This document shows, one piece after another, positions 8,296-15,903 of a stretch of DNA of 26,459 nucleotides. The stretch is from Burkholderiales bacterium (GTDB lineage: Bacteria; Pseudomonadota; Gammaproteobacteria; Burkholderiales; Thiobacillaceae). Each line of letters begins with the position of its first letter. Position 1 is the first letter of the stretch. The stretch covers positions 1-26,459 of the forward strand of contig SXTL01000078.1 of assembly GCA_005790965.1 (NCBI GenBank), given 5' to 3'. The notes beneath the pieces were generated by a model. The model did not search any database, had not been told where the DNA came from, and saw only the letters and a list, made by a program, of their open reading frames with translations. Position numbers and translations under genes: made by a program.

Positions 8296-11200
8296 GGGTT
8301 ATCAGAATCAAGGGCTGCCGCTTTGCCATGGCCCCTACCTTGCCGCAAGCGGAATCGTTCCAAGGTGAGATAGATAACCGGCGTTGTAAACAGGGTCAGC
8401 AACTGACTTACCAGCAGACCGCCCACCACGGCGATGCCGAGCGGCTGGCGCAATTCCGCTCCCATCCCCTGCCCCAACATGAGCGGCAAAGCCCCGAGCA
8501 AGGCAGCTAGCGTGGTCATCAGGATGGGTCGGAAACGCAACAGACAAGCCTTTTCAATCGCTGCTCGCGGCGTCAAGCCATCGCGTTGCGCCGTCAGCGC
8601 GTAATCAATCATCAGGATGGCGTTCTTTTTAACAATGCCGATCAACAGCAGAATACCCAGCAGCCCCATCAGGTCCAGACCACGCCCAGCCAGCCACAGC
8701 GCCAGCAAGGCACCAACACCTGCCGAGGGCAGGGTCGAAAGGATCGTGACCGGGTGGATTGCGCTTTCGTAGAGAACGCCCAAAACGATGTACATCACGA
8801 CGATTGCGGCCACGATTAGCCACACGGTGTAACCCAGCGATTCCTGAAAGGCCAGCGCAGCACCCTCAAACCGGGTCTCGATCTGTGCCAGCCGTCCGCT
8901 TTCAAGTTCTAGCTCGGCCTCGGCCGCGCGAATAGCCTCGACGGCCTCACCCAGCGAGGCCCCGGGCGCAAGATTGAAAGACACCGTCGCGGCCGGAAAT
9001 TGACCGACATGGCGAATCGCCAGCGCGGTCTGCCGTTCGCTGAGGCGAGCCACGCTGGCAAGAGGCACGGGCCGACCGCTGGCTGTTGCCACCGGGATCG
9101 CCAGTAAAGCATCGGGACTAGGCGCCAAAGCCATTCCCGCCTCCAGCACGACACGGTACTGATTGGCCTGGGTAAAGACCGTAGAGATCTGGCGCTGTCC
9201 GAAGGCATCGTATAGGGCCTGGTCGATATCCGCCATGCGGATGCCCAAGCGTGCCGCCGCCTCACGATCAATCTCCAATCGCGCCTCCAAGCCATCCTCC
9301 TGCAGGTCTCCAGCGACATCCCGCAGGACACTTATTCCCTGCAATCGCTCAACCAGTTGTGGAGTCCACTGGCTCAGGGCGCTGCGATCTGGGGAGATAA
9401 TCAGGAATCGATACTGGGTGCGCGCTACCTGATCCTCCACCGTAAGATCCTGAACCGGCTGCAGATAAAGCCGGATACCGGCGACTTGTTCCGCAGCGGC
9501 CGAGAGACGCGCCATGACCACCGGGGCTGAATCACGCTCAGCCAAAGGCTTGAGGGTGATCGACAAGCGCCCGTTATTGAGGGTCGCATTATTTCCGTCC
9601 ACCCCGATATGCGAAGCGACTGCAGCAACGGCCGGATCACGCAACAAGGTCTGCACAAGGCTCTGCTGCCGCACACTCATGGCCGTGAAGGAAACGCTAC
9701 CAGGGGCCTGTGTCACGCCCTGCAAAAGGCCGCCATCCTGTACCGGAAAGAATCCCTTGGGGATAAAAACATACAGGACCAGGGTCAAGAGCAGGGTCAA
9801 AGCAAAGACCCCCAAGGCCAGCGGCTGACGCGCCAACACCCAGCGCAGGGCCTGTTCATAGCGAGCCAGCAAGGCCGTCAGCCAGCGCGGTGGCTTAGCC
9901 TCATTACGCAACAGACGCGCCGATAACATCGGCGTCAGGGTCAAAGACACAAAGGCAGAAATCAGGATGGCCACCGCGAGGGTAATGGCAAATTCGTGGA
10001 ATAAGCGCCCCACGACATCACCCATAAACAGCAACGGGATCAACACCGCAAGCAACGAGAAAGTCAGTGACAGAATGGTAAAACCAATCTGCCGCGCACC
10101 CGCGATGGCCGCCTCGAGAGCCCTCTCCCCGGCTTCGATCCGGCGCGCGATAACCTCGATCATGACGAGGGCATCATCGACCCCAACGCCGGGGGCAATG
10201 GTCAGCGCCATCAGGGTCAGGCTGTTGAGGGAAAAACCGGCCAGGTACATCGCCCCGAAGGTTCCGACCAAGGACAAGGGCACGGCGAGGCTGGGAATAA
10301 GAGTGGCCGGCAGGCTACGCAGAAAGAGAAAGATCACCATCACCACCAGGGCGACCGCCAGTAGCAGTTCAAACTGCACGGCTGCCACCGAGGCACGCAC
10401 CGTCACCGTGCGATCAGCGAGCAAGGCCACATTAAGATTACCCGGCAGACTGGTCTGCAACTGCGGCAAAAGGGTCTTGACCCGATCGGCGACCTCAACC
10501 ACATTCGCGCCCGGCTGGCGCTGCACCTGCAAGATCACGGCCGCTTGGGTGCCAGACCAGGCCGCCAAGCGGATGTTTTCGGCCTCGTGCACGATCTCGG
10601 CGATGGCCCCCAGGCGCAACGGACTGCCGTTACGCCAAGTCAAGATCAAATTCCGGTAGGCCTCCGCCGACTGCAGCTGATCATTGACATCCAGCGTGGT
10701 GGCCCGTTGTGGTCCGTCAAAGCTCCCTTTGGGCAGATGGACATTGGCATTGGCGATCGCCGTACGCACCTCGCTGAAAGTCAGCCCTGCAGCGGCCAAG
10801 GCCTGCGGATTGACCTGTACCCGCACCGCCGGTCGCCGTCCACCGGCGATGCTAACCCGCCCCACTCCAGCAACCTGTGCCAGTTTCTGGGCCAGGCGAG
10901 TCTCGACCAGATCGTGAATGGCCGGGACGGTTTGGGTCTCTGAGGTGACGGCCAAGGTCAGGATCGGTGCATCGGCCGGATTGACCTTGCTGTACAGCGG
11001 CGGCATCGGTAAATCGTCTGGGAGAAGCGCGGTCGCCGCATTGATGGCGGCCTGCACCTGTTGCTCGGCCACATCGAGCGGCAGGTCGAGATTAAAGCGC
11101 AGCGTGATTAATGAGGCACCGCCCGAACTGGTCGAAGACATCTGCTGCAGGCCTGGCAGTTGGCCAAACTGGCGCTCCAGAGGGGCCGTCACCCCGGCCG

Positions 11201-11378
11201 TCATCCAGTCAGGACCTGCCCCGGGGTAGAGCGTAGTGACCTCAATCGTCGGGTAATCGACCTCCGGTAAGGCCGACAAAGGCAGCATCCGATAGGCAAT
11301 CAGCCCGCTGAGCAGGATCGCAACCATGATCAGGCTGGTCGCAATCGGACGCAGGATGAACAGCCGCGAGAAGTTCAT
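8292..11378 (-). CDS. mdtB: RND multidrug efflux pump inner membrane subunit, MdtB-like
   Basis: The second RND subunit has 1028 residues. ALPEVDYPTIEV, VNPADAPILTLAVTS, FSLLAVLIPLLFMGDVVGRLFHEFA, GIVKKNAILMIDYAL and the TM11 block RFRPILMTT support MdtB over AcrB. The family expects a heteromultimer with MdtC. The oddity is TM4: where MdtB-type proteins read ATGFVVDDAIV, this one reads APGVGVDDALV (P396, V398, G399) and the Asn after Glu408 is Val409. The proton-relay aspartates D401 and D402 remain. The frame is intact over the full length. Four-base overlaps join it to mdtA upstream and mdtC downstream, so the three should be made in fixed proportion. Confidence 0.93.
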   Translation of the reverse strand: MNFSRLFILRPIATSLIMVAILLSGLIAYRMLPLSALPEVDYPTIEVTTLYPGAGPDWMTAGVTAPLERQFGQLPGLQQMSSTSSGGASLITLRFNLDLPLDVAEQQVQAAINAATALLPDDLPMPPLYSKVNPADAPILTLAVTSETQTVPAIHDLVETRLAQKLAQVAGVGRVSIAGGRRPAVRVQVNPQALAAAGLTFSEVRTAIANANVHLPKGSFDGPQRATTLDVNDQLQSAEAYRNLILTWRNGSPLRLGAIAEIVHEAENIRLAAWSGTQAAVILQVQRQPGANVVEVADRVKTLLPQLQTSLPGNLNVALLADRTVTVRASVAAVQFELLLAVALVVMVIFLFLRSLPATLIPSLAVPLSLVGTFGAMYLAGFSLNSLTLMALTIAPGVGVDDALVMIEVIARRIEAGERALEAAIAGARQIGFTILSLTFSLLAVLIPLLFMGDVVGRLFHEFAITLAVAILISAFVSLTLTPMLSARLLRNEAKPPRWLTALLARYEQALRWVLARQPLALGVFALTLLLTLVLYVFIPKGFFPVQDGGLLQGVTQAPGSVSFTAMSVRQQSLVQTLLRDPAVAAVASHIGVDGNNATLNNGRLSITLKPLAERDSAPVVMARLSAAAEQVAGIRLYLQPVQDLTVEDQVARTQYRFLIISPDRSALSQWTPQLVERLQGISVLRDVAGDLQEDGLEARLEIDREAAARLGIRMADIDQALYDAFGQRQISTVFTQANQYRVVLEAGMALAPSPDALLAIPVATASGRPVPLASVARLSERQTALAIRHVGQFPAATVSFNLAPGASLGEAVEAIRAAEAELELESGRLAQIETRFEGAALAFQESLGYTVWLIVAAIVVMYIVLGVLYESAIHPVTILSTLPSAGVGALLALWLAGRGLDLMGLLGILLLIGIVKKNAILMIDYALTAQRDGLTPRAAIEKACLLRFRPILMTTLAALLGALPLMLGQGMGAELRQPLGIAVVGGLLVSQLLTLFTTPVIYLTLERFRLRQGRGHGKAAALDSDNP

Positions 11379-12637
11379 TGCGGCGCCCGCTTGCCTTCAC
11401 CCTTAGTCTGGCTACCCCCGACGCGGTCCTGGCCTTTTCCCTCAGCGCCCTGCGCCGGCATCACGATGCGGGCGTGCGCCCCCTCCCGTAGGCGGTCGGC
11501 CCCATCGATCACTAGGCGATCTCCCACCTTGATCGCATCTGTTCCGGCAAGCGCCGTCCAACCAGCTTCACTCGCGTCCGGCGTCACGGGTACAACAGCG
11601 ACACGCCCGTCAGCCGCAACGCGATAGACAAAGGCGCCCCGCGCACCTCGCTGGATGGCATTGGTTGGAACCTGCATGACTTGTTGGCGCACCTCCAGAA
11701 GCAGGCGCACATTGACGAACTGATTGGCGTACAGACGCTCATCGTGGTTTGCAAATCCTGCCTTGAGGCGAATGGTGCCGGTTGCAACATCGATCTGATT
11801 GTCGAGGCTCAGAAGCCGCCCAACGGCCAACCGCTCGCGCTGCCCTGCATCCCAGGCCTCCACCCGCAAGGGTTGCCGAGTCTGGCGGATGCGCAGGGTA
11901 GAAAGGTGCCGTTCAGGAATTGCAAAGAGCACATTTGCCGGCCGGGTCTGGGTAAGCACCGCAAGACCCAGGGCATCATTCGCCCGCACCAGATTGCCGA
12001 CATCCATCTGACGCAGACCAATCTGCCCATCCATAGGGGCCAGGATGCGGGTGTAAGACAGTTGCAGACGCGCGTTTTCGACCTGCGCTCGATCGCTGAG
12101 CAAAGCGCCCTGATACTGGCGCACCAAGGCTTCCTGGGTATCGAGTTGTTGTCGGGAAGTGGCATCCTTGGCCCACAGATCCTTGTAACGAGCCAGATCG
12201 CGTTGAGCGTTGTCGAGCAAGGCCTGGTCGCGAGCCCATTGACCTTGAGCCTGATCAAGCTGGATCTTGAAAGGCTGTGCGTCGAGTTCGGCCAGAAGAT
12301 CCCCCTTCTTGACCCACTGCCCTTCGCGGAAGCTGATTTTCTGTAGCACCCCGTCGACGCGCGCCCGCACCGTAACGACCCGCTCGGGGATAACGGTTCC
12401 AATGGCATCCAGCCAGACAGGGAGGTCGGCCTGTTGCGCCAGCAGCACCTGAACGGGTTGCGGGCGATTGCCAGACTTGCCCGCTGCAGCGCGCGCGGAG
12501 GGATCCCCGGCGGGGGTCGCCCGGTTCTCGATCCAGGCCGACAGCCCCCCTGCAGCCGCCAGCAGCAAGATTACGACCAAGGCGATAAGCCACCTGCGAC
12601 GGGGCTTTCGAGTGGATTCGGGGAATTGATTAGGCAT
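11375..12637 (-). CDS. mdtA: RND efflux periplasmic adaptor (membrane fusion protein), MdtA-like
   Basis: This adaptor bridges the RND pump and the outer membrane channel. ATG 12637 is chosen because the product then starts with a short basic segment and one hydrophobic anchor (about residues 16-36, WLIALVVILLLAAAGG); the open frame extends 32 codons further but gives an unlikely leader. The 420 residues show the biotinyl-lipoyl-like half motif GVLQKISFREGQWVKKGDLLAELD, split by a helical hairpin (QAQGQWARDQALLDNA, QLDTQEALVRQYQ) from LSYTRILAPMDGQIG. Beta-barrel and membrane-proximal domains follow. No signal peptidase II cysteine is present. It lies 99 bp after amtB and heads the pump operon. 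No baeSR-like regulator gene is nearby. Confidence 0.93.
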   Translation of the reverse strand: MPNQFPESTRKPRRRWLIALVVILLLAAAGGLSAWIENRATPAGDPSARAAAGKSGNRPQPVQVLLAQQADLPVWLDAIGTVIPERVVTVRARVDGVLQKISFREGQWVKKGDLLAELDAQPFKIQLDQAQGQWARDQALLDNAQRDLARYKDLWAKDATSRQQLDTQEALVRQYQGALLSDRAQVENARLQLSYTRILAPMDGQIGLRQMDVGNLVRANDALGLAVLTQTRPANVLFAIPERHLSTLRIRQTRQPLRVEAWDAGQRERLAVGRLLSLDNQIDVATGTIRLKAGFANHDERLYANQFVNVRLLLEVRQQVMQVPTNAIQRGARGAFVYRVAADGRVAVVPVTPDASEAGWTALAGTDAIKVGDRLVIDGADRLREGAHARIVMPAQGAEGKGQDRVGGSQTKGEGKRAPQ

Positions 12638-12672
12638 CGTCACGACCGTGTGAAAATCAGCACGCCGCAACG

Positions 12673-12700
12673 ATAACAGGAATTGCAGCGGGGGTCGCCA
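12673..12700 (-). promoter_or_regulatory. Possible sigma-70 promoter before mdtA
   Basis: On the minus strand TGGCGA (12700-12695) and TGTTAT (12678-12673) are 16 bp apart, inside the 99-bp amtB-mdtA gap and 36 bp before the mdtA ATG. The -10 is fair and the -35 poor. It would let the pump be expressed apart from amtB, but read-through from amtB is equally possible. Confidence 0.3.
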
Positions 12701-12736
12701 GCCGCCTAAGCGGTGAGCGATGCCGCGATGCAAAAG

Positions 12737-13939
12737 CTACCAGTTCGTCTCGCGTTCCGGCATCGAGGAGATCTTGTGAATAGAGAGATCGGCTCCCTCG
12801 AACTCCTGTTCCGGATCGAGGCGGATCCCGAACGATGCCTTAAGAGCACCGTAAACTAGGAAACCACCCGCCAGCGCTACCGTGACCCCTAGTACGGTGC
12901 CAAACACCTGCGCCGAAAAAGTCACACCGCCTACGCCGCCCAAGGCCTGCAAACCGAAGATACCCGCCGCAATGCCGCCCCAGGCGCCACAAAGGCCATG
13001 CAGCGGCCAGACACCCAGAACATCGTCGATCTTCCAGCGATTTTGCGTAATTGTGAACATCCACACAAACAATGCCCCAGCCACCGCGCCGGTCGCCAAT
13101 GCCCCCACCGGATGCATGAGATCAGAACCCGCACACACCGCCACCAAACCGGCCAGCGGGCCGTTATGAATAAAACCGGGGTCATTCCTGCCAACCAGCA
13201 AGGCGGCCAGAGTTCCGCCCACCATCGCCAGCAGCGAGTTGACCGCCACCAGACCAGAGACCACATCCACGGCCTGCGCCGACATCACATTGAAACCAAA
13301 CCAGCCCACGGTCAGGATCCAGGCGCCCAAGGCCAGGAAGGGAATGCTGGAGGGAGGATGCGCCGCCATACGACCATCTTTGTGATAGCGACCACGCCGC
13401 GCGCCCAGCAAAAGAACGGCTGGCAAGGCGATCCAGCCGCCCACCGCATGGACCACCACCGAACCGGCAAAATCGTGAAACTTGGCGCCAAGATTCATCT
13501 CCAGCCAAGATTGGACACCGAAGTTACCATTCCAGATGATGCCCTCAAAAAAGGGATAGATGAAACCAACCAACAGAAAAGTCGCCGCCAGTTGTGGGTG
13601 AAACTTGGCCCGTTCAGCAATTCCACCCGAAACAATGGCCGGGATCGCGGCCGCAAAGGTTAGCAAGAAGAAAAACTTGACTAGCGCAAAACCATTTTTT
13701 TCGGCCAGAACCTGGGCGCCGGAGAAAAAGTCGATGCCGTAGGCCAGGCTGTAACCAATGAAGAAATAGGCAATAGTCGAGACAGAAAAGTCGGTCATGA
13801 TCTTGACCAGCGCATTGACCTGGTTCTTTCGCCGCACCGTGCCCAGTTCCAGAAAGGCAAATCCCGCATGCATGGCGAGGACCATGATGGCCCCCAAAAG
13901 GAGAAAGAGAACATCTGAACCGGACTTTAGGGCTTCCAT
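12737..13939 (-). CDS. amtB: Ammonium channel/transporter (Amt family)
   Basis: Amt proteins are inner membrane trimers that conduct ammonium when nitrogen is scarce. ATG 13939 (400 residues) is favoured by AGGA seven bases upstream; the open frame runs 31 codons further but crosses the promoter described below. About eleven hydrophobic helices are visible. Family residues include Asp156 in HDFAGS, which recruits ammonium, and the pore histidine pair H164 (VVHAV) and H314 (PLHGLCG). The tail has DPEQEFEGADLS, as in many bacterial Amts that bind PII proteins. No glnK lies next to it, unlike the common glnK-amtB pair. Direction and spacing would allow read-through into mdtA. Confidence 0.95.
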   Translation of the reverse strand: MEALKSGSDVLFLLLGAIMVLAMHAGFAFLELGTVRRKNQVNALVKIMTDFSVSTIAYFFIGYSLAYGIDFFSGAQVLAEKNGFALVKFFFLLTFAAAIPAIVSGGIAERAKFHPQLAATFLLVGFIYPFFEGIIWNGNFGVQSWLEMNLGAKFHDFAGSVVVHAVGGWIALPAVLLLGARRGRYHKDGRMAAHPPSSIPFLALGAWILTVGWFGFNVMSAQAVDVVSGLVAVNSLLAMVGGTLAALLVGRNDPGFIHNGPLAGLVAVCAGSDLMHPVGALATGAVAGALFVWMFTITQNRWKIDDVLGVWPLHGLCGAWGGIAAGIFGLQALGGVGGVTFSAQVFGTVLGVTVALAGGFLVYGALKASFGIRLDPEQEFEGADLSIHKISSMPERETNW

Positions 13940-13975
13940 GCAAAATTCCTGAGGACAAAATGGATACCAAAGTAA

Positions 13976-13992
13976 AGCAATAATAATGCCAA
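13976..13992 (-). promoter_or_regulatory. Sigma-54 (RpoN) -24/-12 promoter of amtB
   Basis: The minus strand reads TTGGCATTATTATTGCT from 13992 to 13976. It has the invariant GG and GC with exactly ten bases between them, and 15 of 17 positions fit the sigma-54 consensus (YTGGCACGrNNNTTGCW). The predicted start site is near 13965, leaving a leader of about 26 nt with the amtB ribosome binding site. This points to control by nitrogen status through an NtrC-like activator. Confidence 0.85.
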
Positions 13993-14072
13993 ACCGAAAG
14001 GCCCAACACCGACCGTTTGCTGCGGAGTGCACCAGATTGGGCTAGATCGCCGCAACCCTGAGGCGACACTCC

Positions 14073-14085
14073 TAGCGTATTGATT
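14073..14085 (-). promoter_or_regulatory. IHF-like site between enhancer and sigma-54 promoter
   Basis: Minus-strand AATCAA-TACG-CTA (14085-14073) matches the IHF consensus WATCAA-N4-TTR at all fixed positions but one and sits in an A/T-rich stretch. Its place about 110-120 bp upstream of the predicted start, between the NtrC-like palindrome and the -24/-12 element, is where IHF usually bends DNA at sigma-54 promoters. Confidence 0.5.
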
Positions 14086-14088
14086 TTG

Positions 14089-14102
14089 CGCTGAGATCAG
14101 CG
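14089..14102. promoter_or_regulatory. 14-bp near-palindrome CGCTGAGATCAGCG
   Basis: Six-base arms CGCTGA and TCAGCG flank a two-base centre, immediately beside the IHF-like site in the amtB control region. It does not match NtrC or sigma-54 elements. As RNA it could make a 5-bp stem with a 4-base loop, but no T run follows, so a terminator for tatC is unlikely. A second regulator's operator is possible. Confidence 0.35.
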
Positions 14103-14175
14103 AGATTTCCGGTGTGGTACGAGATCTGCAGCGCAGGACCCCGGCAAGGCAACGAGGCTTGCAGGCCCTAGCATC

Positions 14176-14190
14176 GCACCAATGTGGTGC
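14176..14190. promoter_or_regulatory. NtrC-type binding palindrome upstream of amtB
   Basis: GCACC-AATGT-GGTGC is a perfect inverted repeat matching the NtrC (NRI) core GCACC-N5-GGTGC. It is centred at 14183, about 218 bp upstream of the predicted sigma-54 start, a usual distance range for enhancer-like activation by looping. It lies in the gap after tatC. Confidence 0.7.
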
Positions 14191-14196
14191 GCCGCA

Positions 14197-14213
14197 TGGC
14201 GCGCCGTGGTGCA
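14197..14213. promoter_or_regulatory. Second, half-conserved NtrC-like site
   Basis: One perfect half (GGTGCA, 14208-14213) faces a degraded half (TGGCGC) across five bases. Its centre at 14205 is 22 bp, two helical turns, from the perfect palindrome, so two NtrC dimers could bind the same face of DNA. A third half-site, TGCACC, lies at 14028-14033. Confidence 0.4.
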
Positions 14214-14226
14214 TCTGGTCAGCCCC

Positions 14227-15030
14227 TTACTTCTGGCCAGCCTCGATGCGATCGAGTTCTGCGTCCATCTCGGCGTCAGTCATGGGCTGATAATCCGATG
14301 CCGGTGGGGTAACCGAGCGGTTACGCACCAGTAGCGCCGCAATGATGACGCCCATCTCGTAGAGCAGCCAGAGTGGAATGGCGAGCATCAGTTGGGAAAT
14401 AACATCCGGTGGGGTGAAGATGGCGCCAATCACAAAGGCTCCCACGATGACATACGGCCGTGCCTCGCGAAACTTGTCAATACTCACCATACCCATCAAA
14501 GCCAGGGCAATGACGACGATGGGCACCTCAAAGGTAACCCCAAAGGCCATAAACAAGGTGATCACAAAATCGAGGTACTTGTTGATATCGGTCATCACCG
14601 CGACGCCTTGCGGGGCAATGCCAACCACGAAACCAAACACCACCGGAAAGACTAGGAAATAGGCAAAGGCCATACCGCAAACGAAGAGCAGCAGACTCGC
14701 CACGGTGAGCGGTACGATCATCTTTTTTTCATGGGCGTAGAGACCTGGCGCAATGAAAGACCAGACCTGATACAAGATGTACGGCAAGGCCCCCAGAAAT
14801 GCCGTCATCATCGCCACCTTGACTGGCACAAAGAACGGCGTGACCACATCCGTAGCAATCATCTGCCCGCCCTTCGGCAAGCTGTTCAGCATGGGCTGCG
14901 CCAGCAGGGCGTAAAGATCATTAGCCCAAGGAAAGAGACACACAAATAGCACGATCCAAGCTATGGCGGAGCGCAACAGGCGGTCACGCAGTTCCAGCAT
15001 ATGGCTGATGAAGGTCTGCTGGCTATCCAT
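14227..15030 (-). CDS. tatC: Sec-independent (twin-arginine) translocase subunit TatC
   Basis: TatC is the polytopic inner membrane receptor that binds twin-arginine signal peptides and organises TatA and TatB. The 267-residue protein has six membrane helices. It starts with the conserved FISHMLELRDRLL (Glu13 is the equivalent of the family's N-terminal signal-binding Glu) and has YQVWSFIAPGLYAHEKK with the second conserved Glu in the first cytoplasmic loop. GAFVIGAIFTPPDVISQ and PLWLLYE mark the last two helices. The hydrophilic tail ends with an acidic segment. Its ATG shares one base with the tatB stop (TGATG), which implies coupling. It is the last gene of the 18-gene chain. Confidence 0.97.
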   Translation of the reverse strand: MDSQQTFISHMLELRDRLLRSAIAWIVLFVCLFPWANDLYALLAQPMLNSLPKGGQMIATDVVTPFFVPVKVAMMTAFLGALPYILYQVWSFIAPGLYAHEKKMIVPLTVASLLLFVCGMAFAYFLVFPVVFGFVVGIAPQGVAVMTDINKYLDFVITLFMAFGVTFEVPIVVIALALMGMVSIDKFREARPYVIVGAFVIGAIFTPPDVISQLMLAIPLWLLYEMGVIIAALLVRNRSVTPPASDYQPMTDAEMDAELDRIEAGQK

Positions 15031-15566
15031 CAGAACAGGGCTGCCTGGCGGGGTGCTTCGGTCGGTGACTCGGTCAAGGCCGCGATGACCTCAGTCCCCT
15101 TTGGCTGCATTTCATCGGCCTCGATCAACTCATTCAAGCTATCCGAAATAGGTAAACGATCAATCTCTGGATGCGCATATTCAATGATGGCGCGTGGACC
15201 GGTAGCCACCAATTCGGTCTCTGCCACAGCATCCGTCTTGGCCGTCTGCGCCTCAGCACTATCGTTCACACCTAGGGCAACCGACAAGCGTTCCTCGGGG
15301 TTCAGGTCACGCTTCAAAGCGACTTCAGTCTCCGCGGCAATAATTTCGTACTTTTGCGCCGAGGCCCTCATCTCTTCCTGAAGCTTCTTCAACTCCTCGA
15401 GTTTCATTTCACGATTAACATCGTCCTTGACCTGCGCAGCATAGCGATTGAGCTTGCCCAGCCAGCCCCCCACCGTACGGGCGACCTTGGGCAACCGCTC
15501 CGGACCGATCACGACCAGAGCGACGATGCCAATGACAAGAAGTTCAGAAAAACCAATGTCGAACAT
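15030..15566 (-). CDS. tatB: Twin-arginine translocase subunit TatB
   Basis: TatB pairs with TatC to receive folded Tat substrates. The 178-residue protein begins MFDIGFSELLVIGIVALVV, a single membrane helix with Glu8 as in TatB proteins, followed by IGPERLPKVART and a long amphipathic helix and charged coiled region. The low-complexity acidic C terminus is typical and poorly conserved. It is separated from tatA by 86 bp, the largest gap in this gene chain, and overlaps tatC by one base. No strong ribosome binding site precedes ATG 15566; a small hairpin (15575-15590) lies there instead. Confidence 0.95.
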   Translation of the reverse strand: MFDIGFSELLVIGIVALVVIGPERLPKVARTVGGWLGKLNRYAAQVKDDVNREMKLEELKKLQEEMRASAQKYEIIAAETEVALKRDLNPEERLSVALGVNDSAEAQTAKTDAVAETELVATGPRAIIEYAHPEIDRLPISDSLNELIEADEMQPKGTEVIAALTESPTEAPRQAALF

Positions 15567-15574
15567 GCAATAGT

Positions 15575-15590
15575 CAACTGAAGAGAGTTG
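15575..15590 (-). promoter_or_regulatory. Small hairpin covering the tatB ribosome-binding region
   Basis: CAACT (minus strand 15590-15586) pairs with AGTTG (15579-15575) around CTCTTC, ending nine bases before the tatB ATG. It covers the place where a Shine-Dalgarno sequence would be. It may lower or gate tatB initiation; five pairs only, so weak. Confidence 0.3.
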
Positions 15591-15594
15591 CGAG

Positions 15595-15637
15595 ATATAA
15601 ACAAAGGACGGAAAGCCGGTTCTCTGCGGCCCCCGTC
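15595..15637 (-). terminator. Attenuator-like hairpin between tatA and tatB
   Basis: On the minus strand GACGG pairs with CCGTC (15637-15633 with 15611-15607), and inside them GCCG with CGGC (15630-15627 with 15618-15615), interrupted by a small internal loop. CTTTGTTTAT follows. A leaky terminator here would leave tatA transcripts in excess over tatBC, which suits the known surplus of TatA in Tat systems. Confidence 0.4.
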
Positions 15638-15652
15638 TGACGCCCTACGCGT

Positions 15653-15886
15653 TCAGGACTGCTGCCGACTCTTGACCTCGCCCTCAACGGTCTGGCCCGT
15701 GGTCTCAGCTTGGCGAGGCAATTCCGTCGGTGCAGCGCCCTTGTTTTTCTCTTCGTTCATGGCGTCCTTGAAATTCTTGACAGCACCGCCAAGATCTCCG
15801 CCCATATTGCGCAACTTCTTGGTGCCAAAGATCAACAACACAATCAACAACACAATCACCCAATGCCAGAGGCTAAAAGTACCCAT
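15653..15886 (-). CDS. tatA: Twin-arginine translocase pore-forming subunit TatA
   Basis: TatA assembles on the TatBC-substrate complex to let folded proteins cross the inner membrane. The 77-residue protein has one N-terminal helix (SLWHWVIVLLIVLLIFG) with His8 at the polar position held by Gln8 in E. coli TatA. The hinge GTKKLRNMGGDLG and an amphipathic helix ending in VKNFKDAM follow, then a polar tail. Its ATG has a near-perfect AAGGAG seven bases upstream, the best ribosome binding site in this cluster, which fits the high level TatA needs. It starts 17 bp after hinT. Confidence 0.96.
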   Translation of the reverse strand: MGTFSLWHWVIVLLIVLLIFGTKKLRNMGGDLGGAVKNFKDAMNEEKNKGAAPTELPRQAETTGQTVEGEVKSRQQS

Positions 15887-15903
15887 GTCTCTCTCCTTAA
15901 AAA

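Noticed and set aside
13940..14032. Longer amtB start giving 31 extra N-terminal residues
   Set aside because: The extension crosses the sigma-54 promoter and has no homology-like sequence; ATG 13939 has a ribosome binding site.
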